Origin: Mycobacterium kiyosense
GTDB taxonomy: Bacteria; Actinomycetota; Actinomycetes; Mycobacteriales; Mycobacteriaceae
Length of the DNA stretch: 64,000 nucleotides
Assembly: GCA_021654635.1 (NCBI GenBank)
Contig: AP025179.1
Span: forward strand, 4,278,001-4,342,000
Direction of reading: 5' to 3'
The translations under genes were made by a program, and so were the position numbers. Below the pieces are notes generated by a model. That model did no database searches. It was given only the letters and a program-made list of their open reading frames with translations, and was not told the origin of the DNA. Below, one piece after another: positions 44,285-55,844 of the stretch; the stretch's first letter is position 1, and every line of letters starts with the position of its first letter.

Positions 44285-45583
44285 GTGAATGACATTGCAT
44301 CAGCTGGGTTGTTGACCGACAAATACGAGTTGACCATGCTGGCGGCGGCCCTGCGCGACGGCACCGCGCAGCGACAGACCAGCTGGGAGGTGTTCGCGCG
44401 CCGGCTGCCCGCCGGCCGGCGGTACGGGGTGGTCGCCGGCACCGGCCGGCTGCTGGAGCTGTTGCCGCAGTTCAGGTTCGACGACGCCGCATGCGATCTG
44501 GTGGCCGAATTCCTCGATCCCGACACGGTGGATTATCTGCGCAACTTCCGGTTCGGTGGCGACATCGACGGTTACGCCGAGGGCGAGCTGTACTTCCCCA
44601 ACTCCCCGGTCCTGTCGGTGCACGGCAGCTTCGCCGAGTGCGTGCTGCTGGAAACGCTGGTGCTGTCGATCTTCAATCACGACACCGCGATCGCTTCGGC
44701 GGCCGCGCGCATGGTCAGCGCCGCCCGCGGCCGTCCGGTCATCGAAATGGGCACCCGCCGCACCCACGAGCGTGCCGCGGTCGCCGCGGCGCGGGCCGCC
44801 TACATCGCCGGCTTCGCCGGCACGTCGAACCTGGAGGCCCAACGGTTGTACGGGGTGCCCACGGTGGGCACCGCCGCGCACGCCTTCACCATGGTGCACA
44901 CCCAGCAGAGCGGCACCGAGGAATTGGCCGCCTTCCGGGCACAGGTCGCCGCGCTGGGCCCAGGCACCACGCTGCTGGTGGACACCTACGACGTGACGAC
45001 GGGGGTCGCCAACGCGATCGCCGCCGCCGGCCCGGAGCTGGGTGCGGTCCGCATCGACTCCGGCGACCTCGAGGCGCTGGCCCACCAGGTGCGTACCCAG
45101 CTCGACGAGCTGGGCGCCAGACACACCCGCATCGTGCTGACCGGTGACCTCGACGAGTTCTCCATCGCCGGGCTGGCCGCCGCGCCGGTCGACCGCTACG
45201 GCGTCGGCACGTCTCTGGTCGCCGGGTCGGGCGCACCGACGGCGAGCATGGTCTACAAACTCGTCGAGGTGGACGGCATCCCGGTGCAGAAACGCAGCAG
45301 CCAGAAGCAGTCCCGCGGTGGCCGAAAAGCGGCGCTGCGGCTGGCCCGGCCGACCGGCACCGTCACCGAGGAGGTCGTGCACCCCGCCGCCCGCCCGCCG
45401 GACGTCACCGAGCCGCACCGCGTGTTGACGACGCCCTTGGTGCGCGCCGGGCGCGCCGTCTTCCAGACCGATCTGTCCGCGGCACGGGAACTGGTGGCGG
45501 CGGGGTTACGCAGCCTGCCGTGGGAGGGGCTGAGCTTGTCCCCCGGCGAACCGGCGATCCCGACGCAGACCATCCCTACCTGA
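44285..45583 (+). CDS. pncB: Nicotinate phosphoribosyltransferase
   Basis: 432 residues, first enzyme of nicotinate salvage to NAD (nicotinate + PRPP to NaMN). LLTDKYELTMLAAALRDG near residue 9, EMGTRRTHERAAVAAARAAYIAGFAGTSNL near 155 (PRPP and phosphohistidine region), GTAAHAFTMVHT near 198, and LVDTYDVT near 236, with RIDSGDLEALA near 257. All are family motifs of PncB1/PncB2. It matches pncB1 (Rv1330c) by position. dinG starts 15 nt downstream, so the two are cotranscribed. Confidence 0.94.
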   Translation: MNDIASAGLLTDKYELTMLAAALRDGTAQRQTSWEVFARRLPAGRRYGVVAGTGRLLELLPQFRFDDAACDLVAEFLDPDTVDYLRNFRFGGDIDGYAEGELYFPNSPVLSVHGSFAECVLLETLVLSIFNHDTAIASAAARMVSAARGRPVIEMGTRRTHERAAVAAARAAYIAGFAGTSNLEAQRLYGVPTVGTAAHAFTMVHTQQSGTEELAAFRAQVAALGPGTTLLVDTYDVTTGVANAIAAAGPELGAVRIDSGDLEALAHQVRTQLDELGARHTRIVLTGDLDEFSIAGLAAAPVDRYGVGTSLVAGSGAPTASMVYKLVEVDGIPVQKRSSQKQSRGGRKAALRLARPTGTVTEEVVHPAARPPDVTEPHRVLTTPLVRAGRAVFQTDLSAARELVAAGLRSLPWEGLSLSPGEPAIPTQTIPT

Positions 45584-45598
45584 CCGAAGGGGCAGCTG

Positions 45599-47569
45599 GT
45601 GTCCGAGGCTGAATCCGTCAGGGCGCTGCTTGGCAAGGCGGTCGCCGCGCTCGGCGGCAGCGAGCGCAGCGGCCAGCAGCAGATGGCCCACGCGGTCGCC
45701 CGGGCCTTCGAAACCCGCCAACACCTGGTGGTGCAGGCCGGCACCGGCACCGGCAAGTCGTTGGCGTACCTGGTTCCCTCGATCGTGCGCGCGGTCAACG
45801 ACGACGCACCGGTGGTGGTGTCGACGGCGACGATCGCCCTGCAGCGCCAGCTCGTCGACCGCGACCTGCCCCGCCTGGCCGACTCGCTGGCTGACGCACT
45901 GCCTCGCCGGCCCACCTTCGCGTTGCTCAAAGGGCGACGAAACTATCTGTGCCTGAACAAGATTCACGGCGCCGTCACCGACGACCCGGACGAGCCGCCG
46001 CAAGAGGAACTATTCAACCCGATGGCGGCCAGCGCCCTGGGTCGCGACGTGCAACGCCTCACCGAGTGGGCGTCGAGCACCGAAACCGGGGATCGTGACG
46101 ACCTCAAACCCGGTGTGCCGGAACGATCCTGGTCACAGGTCAGCGTGTCGGCACGCGAATGCATCGGGGTGGCCCGCTGCCCGTACGGCAGCGAGTGCTT
46201 CTCGGAAAGGGCGCGGGCGCGGGCCGGCGGCGCCGATATCGTCGTCACCAATCACGCGCTGCTGGCCATCGACGCGGTGTCCGACTCCGCGGTGCTGCCC
46301 GAACACGAACTCCTGGTCGTCGACGAAGCGCACGAGTTGGCCGATCGGGTGACGTCGGTGGCCACCGCGGAGTTGACGGCCGCGTCGTTGGGGGTGGCGG
46401 CGCGGCGCATCACCAGATTGGTGAAGCCGGAGCTGGTCCAGCGTCTGGAAGCGGCATCGACGACCTTCTCCTCGGCCATCCACGACGCTCAGGCCGGGCG
46501 CATCGACTACCTCGACGACGAGCTCGCCACCTACCTCGCCGCGCTCCGGGACGCTGCCAACGCGGCTCGCTCGGCGATCGAGGGCACCAGCGACACGCGG
46601 GCCGCGGCCGCGCGGGCGGAGGCGGCCGCGACGCTGATCGAGATCGCCGACACGGCCGCGCGGATCCTCGAGTCGTTCGGGCCGGCCATCCCGGACCGCA
46701 CCGACATCGTCTGGCTCGACCACGAAGACAACCGCGGGACCCCACGTGCGGTGCTGCGGGTGGCTCCGCTGTCGGTGGCCGGGCTGCTGGCCACGCAGGT
46801 GTTCGCCCGGTCGACGACGGTGTTGACCTCGGCGACGCTGACGGTGGGCGGGACCTTCGACGCGATGGCCCAGGCCTGGGGCCTTCAGGGTTCGGACCGC
46901 GCCTGGTGCGGGCTGGACGTGGGGTCTCCGTTCGAGCACGCCAAGTCCGGGATCTTCTACATCGCCGCCCATCTGCCGCCACCGGGCCGCGACGGTGTCG
47001 GGTCGGCCGAGCAGCTCACCGAGATCGCCGAACTGATCACCGCGGCCGGCGGTCGCACGTTGGGCCTGTTCTCCTCGATGCGCGCGGCGCGGGCCACCGC
47101 CGAGGCGATGCGCGACCGACTGTCCACCCCGGTGCTGTGCCAGGGCGACGACAGCACCTCCGCGTTGGTCGAGCAGTTCAGCGCCGAGCCGGAGACCTCC
47201 CTGTTCGGCACGCTGTCGCTGTGGCAAGGCGTCGACGTCCCGGGGCCGTCGCTGTCGTTGGTGCTGATCGACCGCATCCCGTTTCCGCGGCCCGACGACC
47301 CGTTGCTCAGTGCCCGCCAGCGCGCGGTCGCCGCCCGCGGCGGCAACGGCTTCATGGCCGTCGCCGCCAGCCATGCGGCGCTGCTGCTGGCGCAGGGATC
47401 GGGCCGGCTGCTGCGCCGGGTGACCGATCGCGGGGTGGTCGCGGTGTTGGACTCACGCCTGGCCACCGCCCGTTACGGCGACTACCTGCGCGCCACGCTG
47501 CCGCCGTTCTGGCAGACCACGAATGGCGCGCAGGTCCGGGCGGCGCTGGCCCGGCTGGCACAGAGCTAA
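45599..47569 (+). CDS. dinG: DinG-type ATP-dependent helicase (XPD-like)
   Basis: 656 residues, superfamily 2 Fe-S helicase. Walker A VQAGTGTGKSLAYLVPS near residue 43, DEAH box LLVVDEAHELADRV near 240, and the Fe-S cysteines around residues 118-200 (YLCLN, CIGVARCPYGSECF). Helicase motif TSATLTVGGTFDAMAQ near 411 and GSGRLLRR near 599. The GTG start comes shortly after pncB. Acts on R-loops, G-quadruplexes or recombination intermediates in characterised homologues. Its stop overlaps the convergent glgP stop by 4 bp. Confidence 0.93.
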   Translation: MSEAESVRALLGKAVAALGGSERSGQQQMAHAVARAFETRQHLVVQAGTGTGKSLAYLVPSIVRAVNDDAPVVVSTATIALQRQLVDRDLPRLADSLADALPRRPTFALLKGRRNYLCLNKIHGAVTDDPDEPPQEELFNPMAASALGRDVQRLTEWASSTETGDRDDLKPGVPERSWSQVSVSARECIGVARCPYGSECFSERARARAGGADIVVTNHALLAIDAVSDSAVLPEHELLVVDEAHELADRVTSVATAELTAASLGVAARRITRLVKPELVQRLEAASTTFSSAIHDAQAGRIDYLDDELATYLAALRDAANAARSAIEGTSDTRAAAARAEAAATLIEIADTAARILESFGPAIPDRTDIVWLDHEDNRGTPRAVLRVAPLSVAGLLATQVFARSTTVLTSATLTVGGTFDAMAQAWGLQGSDRAWCGLDVGSPFEHAKSGIFYIAAHLPPPGRDGVGSAEQLTEIAELITAAGGRTLGLFSSMRAARATAEAMRDRLSTPVLCQGDDSTSALVEQFSAEPETSLFGTLSLWQGVDVPGPSLSLVLIDRIPFPRPDDPLLSARQRAVAARGGNGFMAVAASHAALLLAQGSGRLLRRVTDRGVVAVLDSRLATARYGDYLRATLPPFWQTTNGAQVRAALARLAQS

Positions 47570-50159
47570 GCCAGGGTGACCAGCCCGAGTTCGCTGCTGT
47601 CGGCGAGCATCGGATGGCGCGGCAGCACCCGCACCGTGTAGCCCAGCGACCCGGCCAGCGGCAGCGGTGTCGTCGTCGAGAACACCTGGTAGCCCCCCTC
47701 GGCGCTGCCGGTGTACGTCATCTCGACGGTGAACGGATCCTGCAACTCGTCGGCCGCGTCGACCCGGCCCAACACCGCCTGCACGGTCACCTCGTCGGGC
47801 GACAGGCCGGCCAGGTGCATGGTGGCGGTCAGCGTCAGCTTCGATCCCAGCAGCGGGGTGTCCGGCAGTCCGGTGCTGTCCACATCGGTGATGTCGATCT
47901 TCGGCCAGGCCTCTTCGGCGCGACGCCGGTAGGCGGCCAGTTCCCGGGCGGCATCGAATCGGGCGCCACCCTCGTGAGCCGCGACGATCTGCCGCAGCGA
48001 CCTCGCGGCCGGCGTGTAGTACTGCTCGACGTAGTCGGTGACCATCCGGGAGGCCAGCACCTTGGGCCCCAGGGTCTGCAGCGTGTGCCGCACCATCTCG
48101 ATCCAGCGCGGTGGCGTCCCGTGCTCGTCGCGCTCGTAGAACTTGGGCGCCACCGCCTCCTCCAACAGCTTGTAGAGGGCGGTGGCCTCCAGGTCGTCGC
48201 GCCGGTTCTCGTCGGCCACGCCGTCCGCCGAAGGGATCTCCCAGCCGTTCTCGCCGTCGTACCACTCGTCCCACCAGCCGTCTCGGATGGAGAGGTTCAA
48301 CCCGCCGTTCAACGCGCTCTTCATCCCCGACGTTCCGCAGGCCTCCAACGGCCGCAACGGGTTGTTCAGCCAGACGTCGCAGCCCCAGTAGAGCAGCCGC
48401 GCCATCGACATGTCGTAATTGGGCAGGAAGGCGATCCGGTGCCGCACCTCGGGGCGGTCGGCGAACCGCACCACCTGCTGGATCAGCGCCTTGCCGCCGT
48501 CGTCGGCGGGGTGCGACTTACCGGCGACGATCAGCTGCACCGGCCGCTGCTCATCGAGCAGCAGCCGTTCCAGCCGAGCCGGGTCGCGCAACATCAGGGT
48601 CAGCCGCTTGTACGTCGGAACCCGCCGGGCGAACCCCACGGTGAGCACATCGGGATCGAATGCTGTTGATATCCAAGTTAATTCGGCTTCCGATGCGCCG
48701 CGTTCCAACCAGGACTGGCGCAGCCGCAGCCGGACGTCCTGAACCAGCAGCGCGCGCAACTGGGATCGGATCCACCACAGGTGCCCCGGGTCGACCTGCT
48801 GCAGCCGCAGCCACACGGCAGGCTCGCCGAACGAGTCCGACCCGGCCAGCTCGCGCCCCAACTCCAGCCACTGCGGAGCGGCCCCCAGGTGCGCGCATGA
48901 ACGCCGTTGGTGATCGATCCGATCGGGACTTCCGCAGGGTCGAAGCCGGGCCACAACTCGTTGAACATGACCCGGCTGACCCGGCCGTGCAACAACGAGA
49001 CTCCGTTGGCCCGCTGCGCCAGCCGCAGACCCATGTGCGCCATGTTGAACTTGGTCGGGTCGTCCTCGGCGCCCAAGGCCAGCACCCGCGCCGTCGGCAC
49101 GCCGGGCAGCAGCGTGGACACCTGGTCGCCGGCATCGTCGAAGTAGCGCTGCACCAGCTCCGCGGGGAACCGGTCGATGCCGGCCGGAACCGGGGTGTGG
49201 GTGGTGAAGACGGTGGCCGACCGCACCACGGTCAGGGCGGTGTCGAAGTCCAGTCCACCTTCCGTCAGTTCGCGGACACGCTCCACGCCGAGGAATCCGG
49301 CGTGGCCCTCGTTCATGTGGAACACCTCGGGGCCGGGGCGCCCCTCGATGGCGGTGAAGGCACGGATCGCCCGCACCCCGCCGATACCGGCCAGCAGTTC
49401 CTGCACCATCCGGTGCTCCTGGTCGCCGCCGTACAACCGGTCGGTGACGGTGCGCAGCTCGTGCTCGTTCTCCGGGACATCGGAGTCCAGCAGCAGCAAC
49501 GGGATGCGCCCGACCTGCGCGACCCAGATCCGCGCCCGCAGCCGCATGGAGTCCGGCAACGCCAACTCCACGAGCGCCGGGCTGCCGTCGGCGTCGGTGA
49601 GCAACCGCAACGGCAGCCCCTGCGGGTCCAGCGAGGGGTAGGTCTCGTGCTGCCAACCGTCGGCGGTCAGGGACTGCCGGAAATATCCGGAGCGGTAGTA
49701 CAGGCCCACCGCGATCAGCGGCAGCCCCAGGTCCGACGCCGATTTCAGATGGTCTCCGGCGAGGATTCCGAGACCACCGGAATAGTTGGGCAACACCTCG
49801 GCGACACCGAACTCCATCGAGAAGTAGGCGATGCCGGTGGGCAGGTCGGCGCCGGCAGACTGTTGCTGCTGATACCACAGCGGGCGGTTCAAATAGTCGT
49901 TCAAGTCGGCGGCGAGTTCGTCGAGCCTGCGCAGAAACTCCTCGTCGGTCGCCAGTTCGTCGAGCCGCGCCGGCTTCACTGCGCCGAGCACGGCCACCGG
50001 GTCCTTGCCGCATTTGTTCCACAGCTCGGGATCGATGGTGGCGAACAGGTCCTGCGTCGGTTTTTCCCACGACCAGCGCAGGTTGGTCGACAGCTGGTCC
50101 AGCGCGGCGAGGCGTTGTGGAAGGTGGGCACGCACGGTAAAGCGACGGAGGGCTTTCAC
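47566..50159 (-). CDS. glgP: Alpha-glucan (glycogen/maltodextrin) phosphorylase (frameshifted)
   Basis: 863 residues when repaired by removing 2 bases, exactly the length of M. tuberculosis GlgP. Starts at GTG 50159 (VKALRRFTVRAHLPQRLAALD) after TAAGG. YFSMEFGVAEVLPNYSGGLGILAGDH near residue 105 is the GT35 core, FTTHTPVPAGIDRF near 330, GKSHPADDGGKALIQQVV near 545, and PLEACGTSGMKSALNGGLNLSIRDGWW near 620 contains the pyridoxal-phosphate lysine. The frame breaks once, in the C5 run at 48882-48886. It phosphorolyses alpha-1,4-glucans to glucose 1-phosphate and lies back to back with glgE-glgB. Confidence 0.9.
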
Positions 50160-50375
50160 GCATTTCAACCTTACTGAGGTTTTCCCAGCTTGCAGCCTTC
50201 GGCCACCGCGATTCGGGCAGTCGGCTGCGCCACCTTCGGTGTAGCCGGCCACTAGGGTGGGTATGGGCGCAAGGAGGCGAGCAGACCGGCCTGAGGAATC
50301 AAGACCTGTGCAAAACCCCGACGAGGAACGCTGCGGTTTCCGCGGGTGAGAACGTCCAAGAACCCTCCCGCGACG
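50160..50375. promoter_or_regulatory. Divergent glgP / glgE intergenic region
   Basis: About 215 bp between the two glycogen-metabolism transcripts, and the only place for both promoters. No strong palindrome was recognised. A ribosome site AAGG stands before the glgP GTG; the glgE ATG at 50376 has only a weak one. Confidence 0.5.
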
Positions 50376-52531
50376 ATGCGGTCCGCACCCGCGGACCGAG
50401 CAGGAGCCGGAGAATCGGATTGGAGTGATTGGGTGCCCGGTCGTATCGAGATCGACGACGTCCAGCCCGTCGTCTCGTGCGGTACTTATCCCGCAAAAAG
50501 CTGTCGTCGGTGAGGTGATCCCGGTTCGTGCCGCGGTGTGGCGCGAGGGACACGAAGCGGTGGCGGCAACACTGGTGGTGCGGTACCTGGGTACGCGTTA
50601 CCCGCAGGTCACCGAGGTCCGCCGGATCAAGGCCGCGCAAGCCACCGAAAGCGAGGTGGCCGGTAGGCCGGACGCCGCAGCCGCCGACGAGCGCGTCAAG
50701 CCGCTGCACCTGCCCATGACGATGGGCCTGGAACCCTATTGTTTTTCACGGTCTGTTCACACCTGACCGGGTTGGGTTGTGGAGCTACCGGGTCGACGGC
50801 TGGGGCGACCCCATTCACACCTGGCGGCACGGTTTGATCGCGAAACTCGATGCGGGCCAAGGCGAGCAGGAGCTCTCCAACGACCTGCTGGTGGGTGCGA
50901 CGCTGTTCGACAGAGCCGCCGCGGGGATGCCGCGCCAGCAGCGCCAACCACTGCTGGAAGCGGCCGCCGCTTTGCGGTCCCCCGGGGACCCGCTGACCCG
51001 CACCGCGCTCGCACTTGCCCCGGAGATCGAGGAGCTGCTGCACGAGTTCCCGTTGCGGGAATTGGTCACCCGCGGTGAGCAATTCGGCGTCTGGGTCGAC
51101 CGGCCGGCGGCGCGCTTCGGGTCCTGGTACGAGTTTTTCCCCCGCTCGACCGGCGGCTGGGACGCCGACGGCAACCCGGTGCACGGCACTTTCGCCACCG
51201 CCGCAGCGGCGCTACCGCGGATCGCCGGCATGGGCTTCGACGTGGTCTATCTGCCGCCGATCCACCCGATCGGCAAGGTGCACCGCAAGGGACGCAACAA
51301 CAACCCGACCGCCGCGCCCGGAGACGTCGGCTCACCGTGGGCCATCGGCAGCGACGAGGGCGGCCACGACGCGGTACACCCCAGCCTGGGCACCCTCGAC
51401 GACTTCGATGATTTCGTCTCCACGGCAAGGGAATTGGGGATGGAAGTCGCGCTGGACCTGGCGCTGCAGTGTGCACCGGACCACCCATGGGCGCGTGCGC
51501 ACCGCAACTGGTTCACCGAGCTCCCCGACGGCACCATCGCCTATGCGGAGAACCCGCCGAAGAAATACCAGGACATCTATCCGCTGAACTTCGACAACGA
51601 TCCGGCCGGTCTTTACGACGAGGTGCTGCGCGTGGTGCGGCACTGGATCGACCACGGCGTCAAGTTCTTTCGGGTCGACAACCCGCACACCAAGCCACCG
51701 GACTTCTGGGCCTGGCTGATCGGCCAGGTCAAGTCCGTCGACCCCGACGTGCTGTTCCTGTCCGAGGCTTTCACTCCGCCGGCGCGCCAGTACGGCCTGG
51801 CCAAACTGGGATTCACGCAGTCCTACAGCTACTTCACCTGGCGCACCGCGAAGTGGGAGCTGACCGAGTTCGGCAACGACATCGCTCGCCTCGCCGACTT
51901 CCGCACCCCCAACCTGTTCGTCAACACCCCGGACATCCTGCATGCGATCCTGCAGCACAACGGTCCCGGCATGTTCGCCATCCGGGCGGTCCTGGCGGCG
52001 ACCATGAGCCCGGCCTGGGGGGTGTATTCGGGCTACGAACTGTTCGAGCATCGGGCGGTACGTGAGGGCAGCGAGGAGTACCTGGACTCAGAGAAGTATG
52101 AGCTGCGCCCCCGCGACTTCGCGGGCGCGCTGGCCGAAGGAAATTCGTTGGAGCCGTTCATCACCCGGCTCAACGAGATCCGACGATTACATCCCGCACT
52201 ACAGCAGCTGCGCACCATCGCCTTCCATCACCTGGACAACGACGCCCTGCTGGCCTACAGCAAGTTCGACCCGGCCACCGGCGACTGCGTGCTGGTGGTG
52301 GTGACGCTCAACGCATTCGGGCCCGAAGAATCAACCCTGCATCTGGACATGGCGGCGCTGGGCATGGAGCCCTACGACCGGTTCTGGGTGCGCGACGAGA
52401 TCACCGGCGAGGAATATCAATGGGGACAAGCCAACTACATCCGCATCGACCCGGGCCGCGCCGTGGCCCATGTCGTCAACATGCCCATCGTTCCCGAGGA
52501 TGCCCGAGTCGCGCTGCTGCGCAGGAGGTGA
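50376..52531 (+). CDS. glgE: Maltosyltransferase GlgE (frameshifted)
   Basis: 717 residues when repaired (701 in M. tuberculosis). GH13_3 enzyme that transfers maltose from maltose 1-phosphate onto alpha-glucan; essential in M. tuberculosis when maltose 1-phosphate builds up. [49 protein letters not shown] (nucleophile Asp) and [11 protein letters not shown] (acid Glu) are all present. Two single-base insertions break the first 130 codons: A5 at 50495-50499 and TT at 50739-50740. Removal gives GTYPAKAVVGE and [22 protein letters not shown] 50376 leads to [16 protein letters not shown]. An essential gene with two breaks strongly suggests sequence errors. Confidence 0.92.
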
Positions 52532-52537
52532 GGGGAA

Positions 52538-54733
52538 ATGAACCGCACTGAACAACTCGCCACGACACATCTGGCGCCCGATCCCGCCGAGGTGGGCCGC
52601 TTGGTCTCCGGCGTACACCACAACCCGCACAGCATCTTGGGCGCTCATGAATACGGTGACCACACCGTGGTACGCGCCTTCCGCCCCCACGCCGCCAGCG
52701 TGGTGGCGCTGGTGGGCGAGGACCGGTTCCCGTTGCAGCACGTCGATTCCGGAGTGTTCGCGGTCGCGTTGCCGTTCGTGGACCTGATCGACTACCGGCT
52801 CGAGGTGACCTACGAGGGCTCCGGCCCGCACGTCGTCGCCGACGCCTACCGGTTCCTGCCCACGCTGGGCGAGGTGGACCTGCACCTGTTCGCCGAGGGC
52901 CGCCACGAGCGACTCTGGGAAGTGCTCGGCGCGCATCCCCGTTCGTTCACCACCCCCGACGGCGAGGTGACCGGGGTGTCGTTTGCGGTGTGGGCTCCGA
53001 ATGCCAAGGGCGTCAGCCTGATCGGCGAATTCAACGGCTGGACCGGAAACGACGCGCCGATGCGGGTGCTGGGCTCCTCGGGTGTGTGGGAGCTGTTCTG
53101 GCCCGACTTCCCGGTCGGAGGTCTCTACAAATTCCGGGTGCACGGCGCCGACGGCGTGGTGACCGACCGCGCCGACCCGCTGGCTTTCGGCACCGAAGTG
53201 CCACCCCAGACCGCATCGCGGGTCACGGTCAGCCAGTACACCTGGGGCGATGGCGAGTGGATCGCGCAGCGTGCGCAACGCAACCCGGTGTTCGAGCCGA
53301 TGAGCACCCTCGAGGTGCACCTCGGCTCCTGGCGGCCCGGGCTGAGCTACCGGCAGCTCGCCGAGCAGCTCACCGAATACGTTGTCCAACAAGGGTTCAC
53401 CCACGTCGAGCTGTTGCCCGTGGCCGAGCACCCGTTCGGGGGATCCTGGGGGTACCAGGTCACGTCGTACTACGCGCCCTCGTCCCGGTTCGGCACCCCC
53501 GACGAATTCCGCAGCGTCGTCGACGCACTGCACCAGGCCGGCATCGGCGTCATCGTCGACTGGGTGCCCGCGCATTTCCCGAAGGACGCCTGGGCGCTGG
53601 GCCGCTTCGACGGCACCGCGCTCTACGAGCACTCCGATCCCAACCGCGGAGAGCAGCTGGACTGGGGCACTTACGTATTCGACTTCGGCCGCCCCGAGGT
53701 GCGTAACTTCCTGGTGGCCAACGCGCTGTACTGGATCGAGCAGTTCCACGTCGACGGCCTGCGCGTGGACGCGGTGGCCTCGATGCTCTACCTGGACTAT
53801 TCCCGCCCGGAGGGCGGTTGGACGCCGAACATCTACGGCGGACGGGAGAATCTGGAAGCGGTGCAGTTCCTGCAGGAGATGAACGCCACCGCACACAAGG
53901 CCGCGCCGGGCATCGTCACCATCGCCGAGGAGTCTACGTCTTGGCCGGGTGTCACGCGCCCGACCAACCTTGGCGGCCTTGGCTTTTCGATGAAATGGAA
54001 CATGGGCTGGATGCACGACACGCTCGACTACGTCAGCCGCGACCCGATCTACCGCAGTTTCCACCACCATGAGATGACGTTCTCGCTGCTGTATGCGTTC
54101 AGTGAGAACTACGTGCTGCCGCTGAGCCACGACGAGGTGGTGCACGGCAAGGGCACGCTGTGGAGCCGGATGCCCGGTGACAACCACGCCAAGGCGGCCG
54201 GGCTGCGCAGTCTGCTCGCGTATCAGTGGGCACATCCGGGCAAGCAACTGCTGTTCATGGGCCAGGAGTTCGGCCAGCGTGCCGAGTGGTCGGAGGAACG
54301 CGGCCTGGACTGGTGGCAACTCGACGAACAGGGCTTCTCCAACGGAACCCTGCGCCTGGTGCGCGACATCAACGCCATCTACTCCAGCCATCCGGCGCTG
54401 TGGAGTCAGGACAACACCCCCGAGGGCTATTCCTGGATCGACGCCAACGACTCGGCCAACAACGTGCTGAGCTTCCTGCGGTACGGCAGCGACGGCTCGG
54501 TGCTGGCGTGTGTGTTCAACTTCGCCGGCGCCGAGCACAGCAACTACCGACTTGGACTGCCGCTAGCCGGCCGCTGGCGGGAGGTGCTCAACACCGATGC
54601 CACGGTCTACAACGGTTCGGGAATCGGCAATCTCGGCGGCGTGGACGCCACCGAGGACGCCTGGCACGGCCGTCCGGCCTCGGCGGTGATGGTGTTGCCG
54701 CCGATGTCCGCGCTGTGGCTGGAACCGGAGTAG
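52538..54733 (+). CDS. glgB: 1,4-alpha-glucan branching enzyme
   Basis: 731 residues. N-terminal carbohydrate-binding CBM48 domains ([21 protein letters not shown] near residue 150), then GH13: [13 protein letters not shown] near 335, [16 protein letters not shown] with the nucleophile Asp near 406, [12 protein letters not shown] with the Glu near 459, and [16 protein letters not shown] near 525. It adds alpha-1,6 branches to glucan built by GlgE. Starts 6 nt after glgE, with AGGAGGTGAGG ahead, so the two are co-translated. It converges on the Rv1324-like gene with only 7 nt between. M. tuberculosis has a PE_PGRS gene in this gap; here there is none. Confidence 0.95.
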   Translation: MNRTEQLATTHLAPDPAEVGRLVSGVHHNPHSILGAHEYGDHTVVRAFRPHAASVVALVGEDRFPLQHVDSGVFAVALPFVDLIDYRLEVTYEGSGPHVVADAYRFLPTLGEVDLHLFAEGRHERLWEVLGAHPRSFTTPDGEVTGVSFAVWAPNAKGVSLIGEFNGWTGNDAPMRVLGSSGVWELFWPDFPVGGLYKFRVHGADGVVTDRADPLAFGTEVPPQTASRVTVSQYTWGDGEWIAQRAQRNPVFEPMSTLEVHLGSWRPGLSYRQLAEQLTEYVVQQGFTHVELLPVAEHPFGGSWGYQVTSYYAPSSRFGTPDEFRSVVDALHQAGIGVIVDWVPAHFPKDAWALGRFDGTALYEHSDPNRGEQLDWGTYVFDFGRPEVRNFLVANALYWIEQFHVDGLRVDAVASMLYLDYSRPEGGWTPNIYGGRENLEAVQFLQEMNATAHKAAPGIVTIAEESTSWPGVTRPTNLGGLGFSMKWNMGWMHDTLDYVSRDPIYRSFHHHEMTFSLLYAFSENYVLPLSHDEVVHGKGTLWSRMPGDNHAKAAGLRSLLAYQWAHPGKQLLFMGQEFGQRAEWSEERGLDWWQLDEQGFSNGTLRLVRDINAIYSSHPALWSQDNTPEGYSWIDANDSANNVLSFLRYGSDGSVLACVFNFAGAEHSNYRLGLPLAGRWREVLNTDATVYNGSGIGNLGGVDATEDAWHGRPASAVMVLPPMSALWLEPE

Positions 54734-54740
54734 CAGACGC

Positions 54741-55676
54741 TCAGTACAGCGCGTTGGCAAGGTTGCGGCGGCCGGCGACGACTTCCGGGTCGGCGGGATC
54801 GAAAAGCTCGAAGAGCTCGATCAGGCGGGTTCGCACCTTGGTCCGGTCGTCCCCGGCGGTGCGACGCACCAACGCAATCAGCCGGTCGAACGCGCCGCTG
54901 ACATCCTGGTTCAACAATTGGAGATCCGCGGCGGCGAAGGCCGCGTCGATGTCGTCGGGCGCGGCGTCGGCGACCAGCACCGCATCCGGGCGTTGCGCCG
55001 TTGCGCGGGTGAGGAAGTCGATCTGGCGGATTGCCGCCTGCGCTTCGACGTTGCCCGGGTTGGCGTCCAGGACCTCCTGATAGGACGTTTTGGCCGCTTC
55101 GAAGTCGCCGGCCTCGAGTTCCTGGCGGGCCCGCGCCACCGTCGGGTCGACCTGCGCCGGCTCACCGGAGCCGGACGGACCCCTGAGCTTTCCTTCGGTC
55201 GCCTCGAGCAGCTTGTCGATCCAGAGCCGCAGCTGATCGCCGGGCTGTGCACCCTGAAAGCTGGAAATGGGTTGCGCCGCGGCCAACGCCACCACGGTCG
55301 GAACTGCCTGCACGCCGAATACCCGTGCCAGCCCCGGCGCGGCGTCGACATTGGCCGCTGCCAGCGCCCACTTGCCGTTGTCCTCGGCGACCAGCCCGGA
55401 CAGCGTCTCGAGCAACTCGACACAGACCTCGCTGCGCGGTGACCACAACAGCACCACCACCGGCACCTCGTCGGAGCGGTTGATCACCGCGTCTTCGAAG
55501 TTGGCCTCGGTGACCTGAATGATCTGCCCGGCGTCGGGTCCACCCGGTTGCCCCGCCGGTCCACTGCCCGCTGCGGAACCCGACGCCGCGGTGGACTGCT
55601 GAGCGCGTTGTTTGAGGCCGGACAGGTCGACCGCACCGGCCAACGCCGGCCCGATCGAGGGACGGGGACGAGTCAC
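54741..55676 (-). CDS. Thioredoxin-like/TPR protein, Rv1324-like
   Basis: 311 residues. The N-terminal half has a thioredoxin fold (VPVVVLLWSPRSEVCVELLETLSGLV near residue 73; ALAAANVDAAPGLARVFGVQAVPTVVAL near 115). The active site reads S-P-R-S-E-V-C instead of C-x-x-C, keeping one cysteine. The C-terminal half is helical, with a TPR-like repeat (DFEAAKTSYQEVLDANPGNVEAQAAI). This matches the YbbN/CnoX type of chaperone-like thioredoxins (holdase for oxidised proteins). GTG start. Confidence 0.87.
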   Translation of the reverse strand: MTRPRPSIGPALAGAVDLSGLKQRAQQSTAASGSAAGSGPAGQPGGPDAGQIIQVTEANFEDAVINRSDEVPVVVLLWSPRSEVCVELLETLSGLVAEDNGKWALAAANVDAAPGLARVFGVQAVPTVVALAAAQPISSFQGAQPGDQLRLWIDKLLEATEGKLRGPSGSGEPAQVDPTVARARQELEAGDFEAAKTSYQEVLDANPGNVEAQAAIRQIDFLTRATAQRPDAVLVADAAPDDIDAAFAAADLQLLNQDVSGAFDRLIALVRRTAGDDRTKVRTRLIELFELFDPADPEVVAGRRNLANALY

Positions 55677-55844
55677 GCCGTCAATTTTGGCACGCCGCTT
55701 TCGACCCGGCCGACCCGGTGGCGCCGACTGCGTATCCGCCCGGTACCGGCCGGTAACTTATCGATATGAGCAATCTCACAAATACGGCGAGGCGGCCGCG
55801 CGCCGAGCCAGCCAGCAAACTCCGGCGCCACACCCCCTGAATCG

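Noticed and set aside
46133..47374. 413-codon frame antisense to dinG
   Set aside because: Low-complexity Arg/Gly translation; dinG motifs are intact on the other strand.
52331..54538. 735-codon frame antisense to glgB
   Set aside because: Typical third-position GC shadow; glgB has all catalytic motifs.
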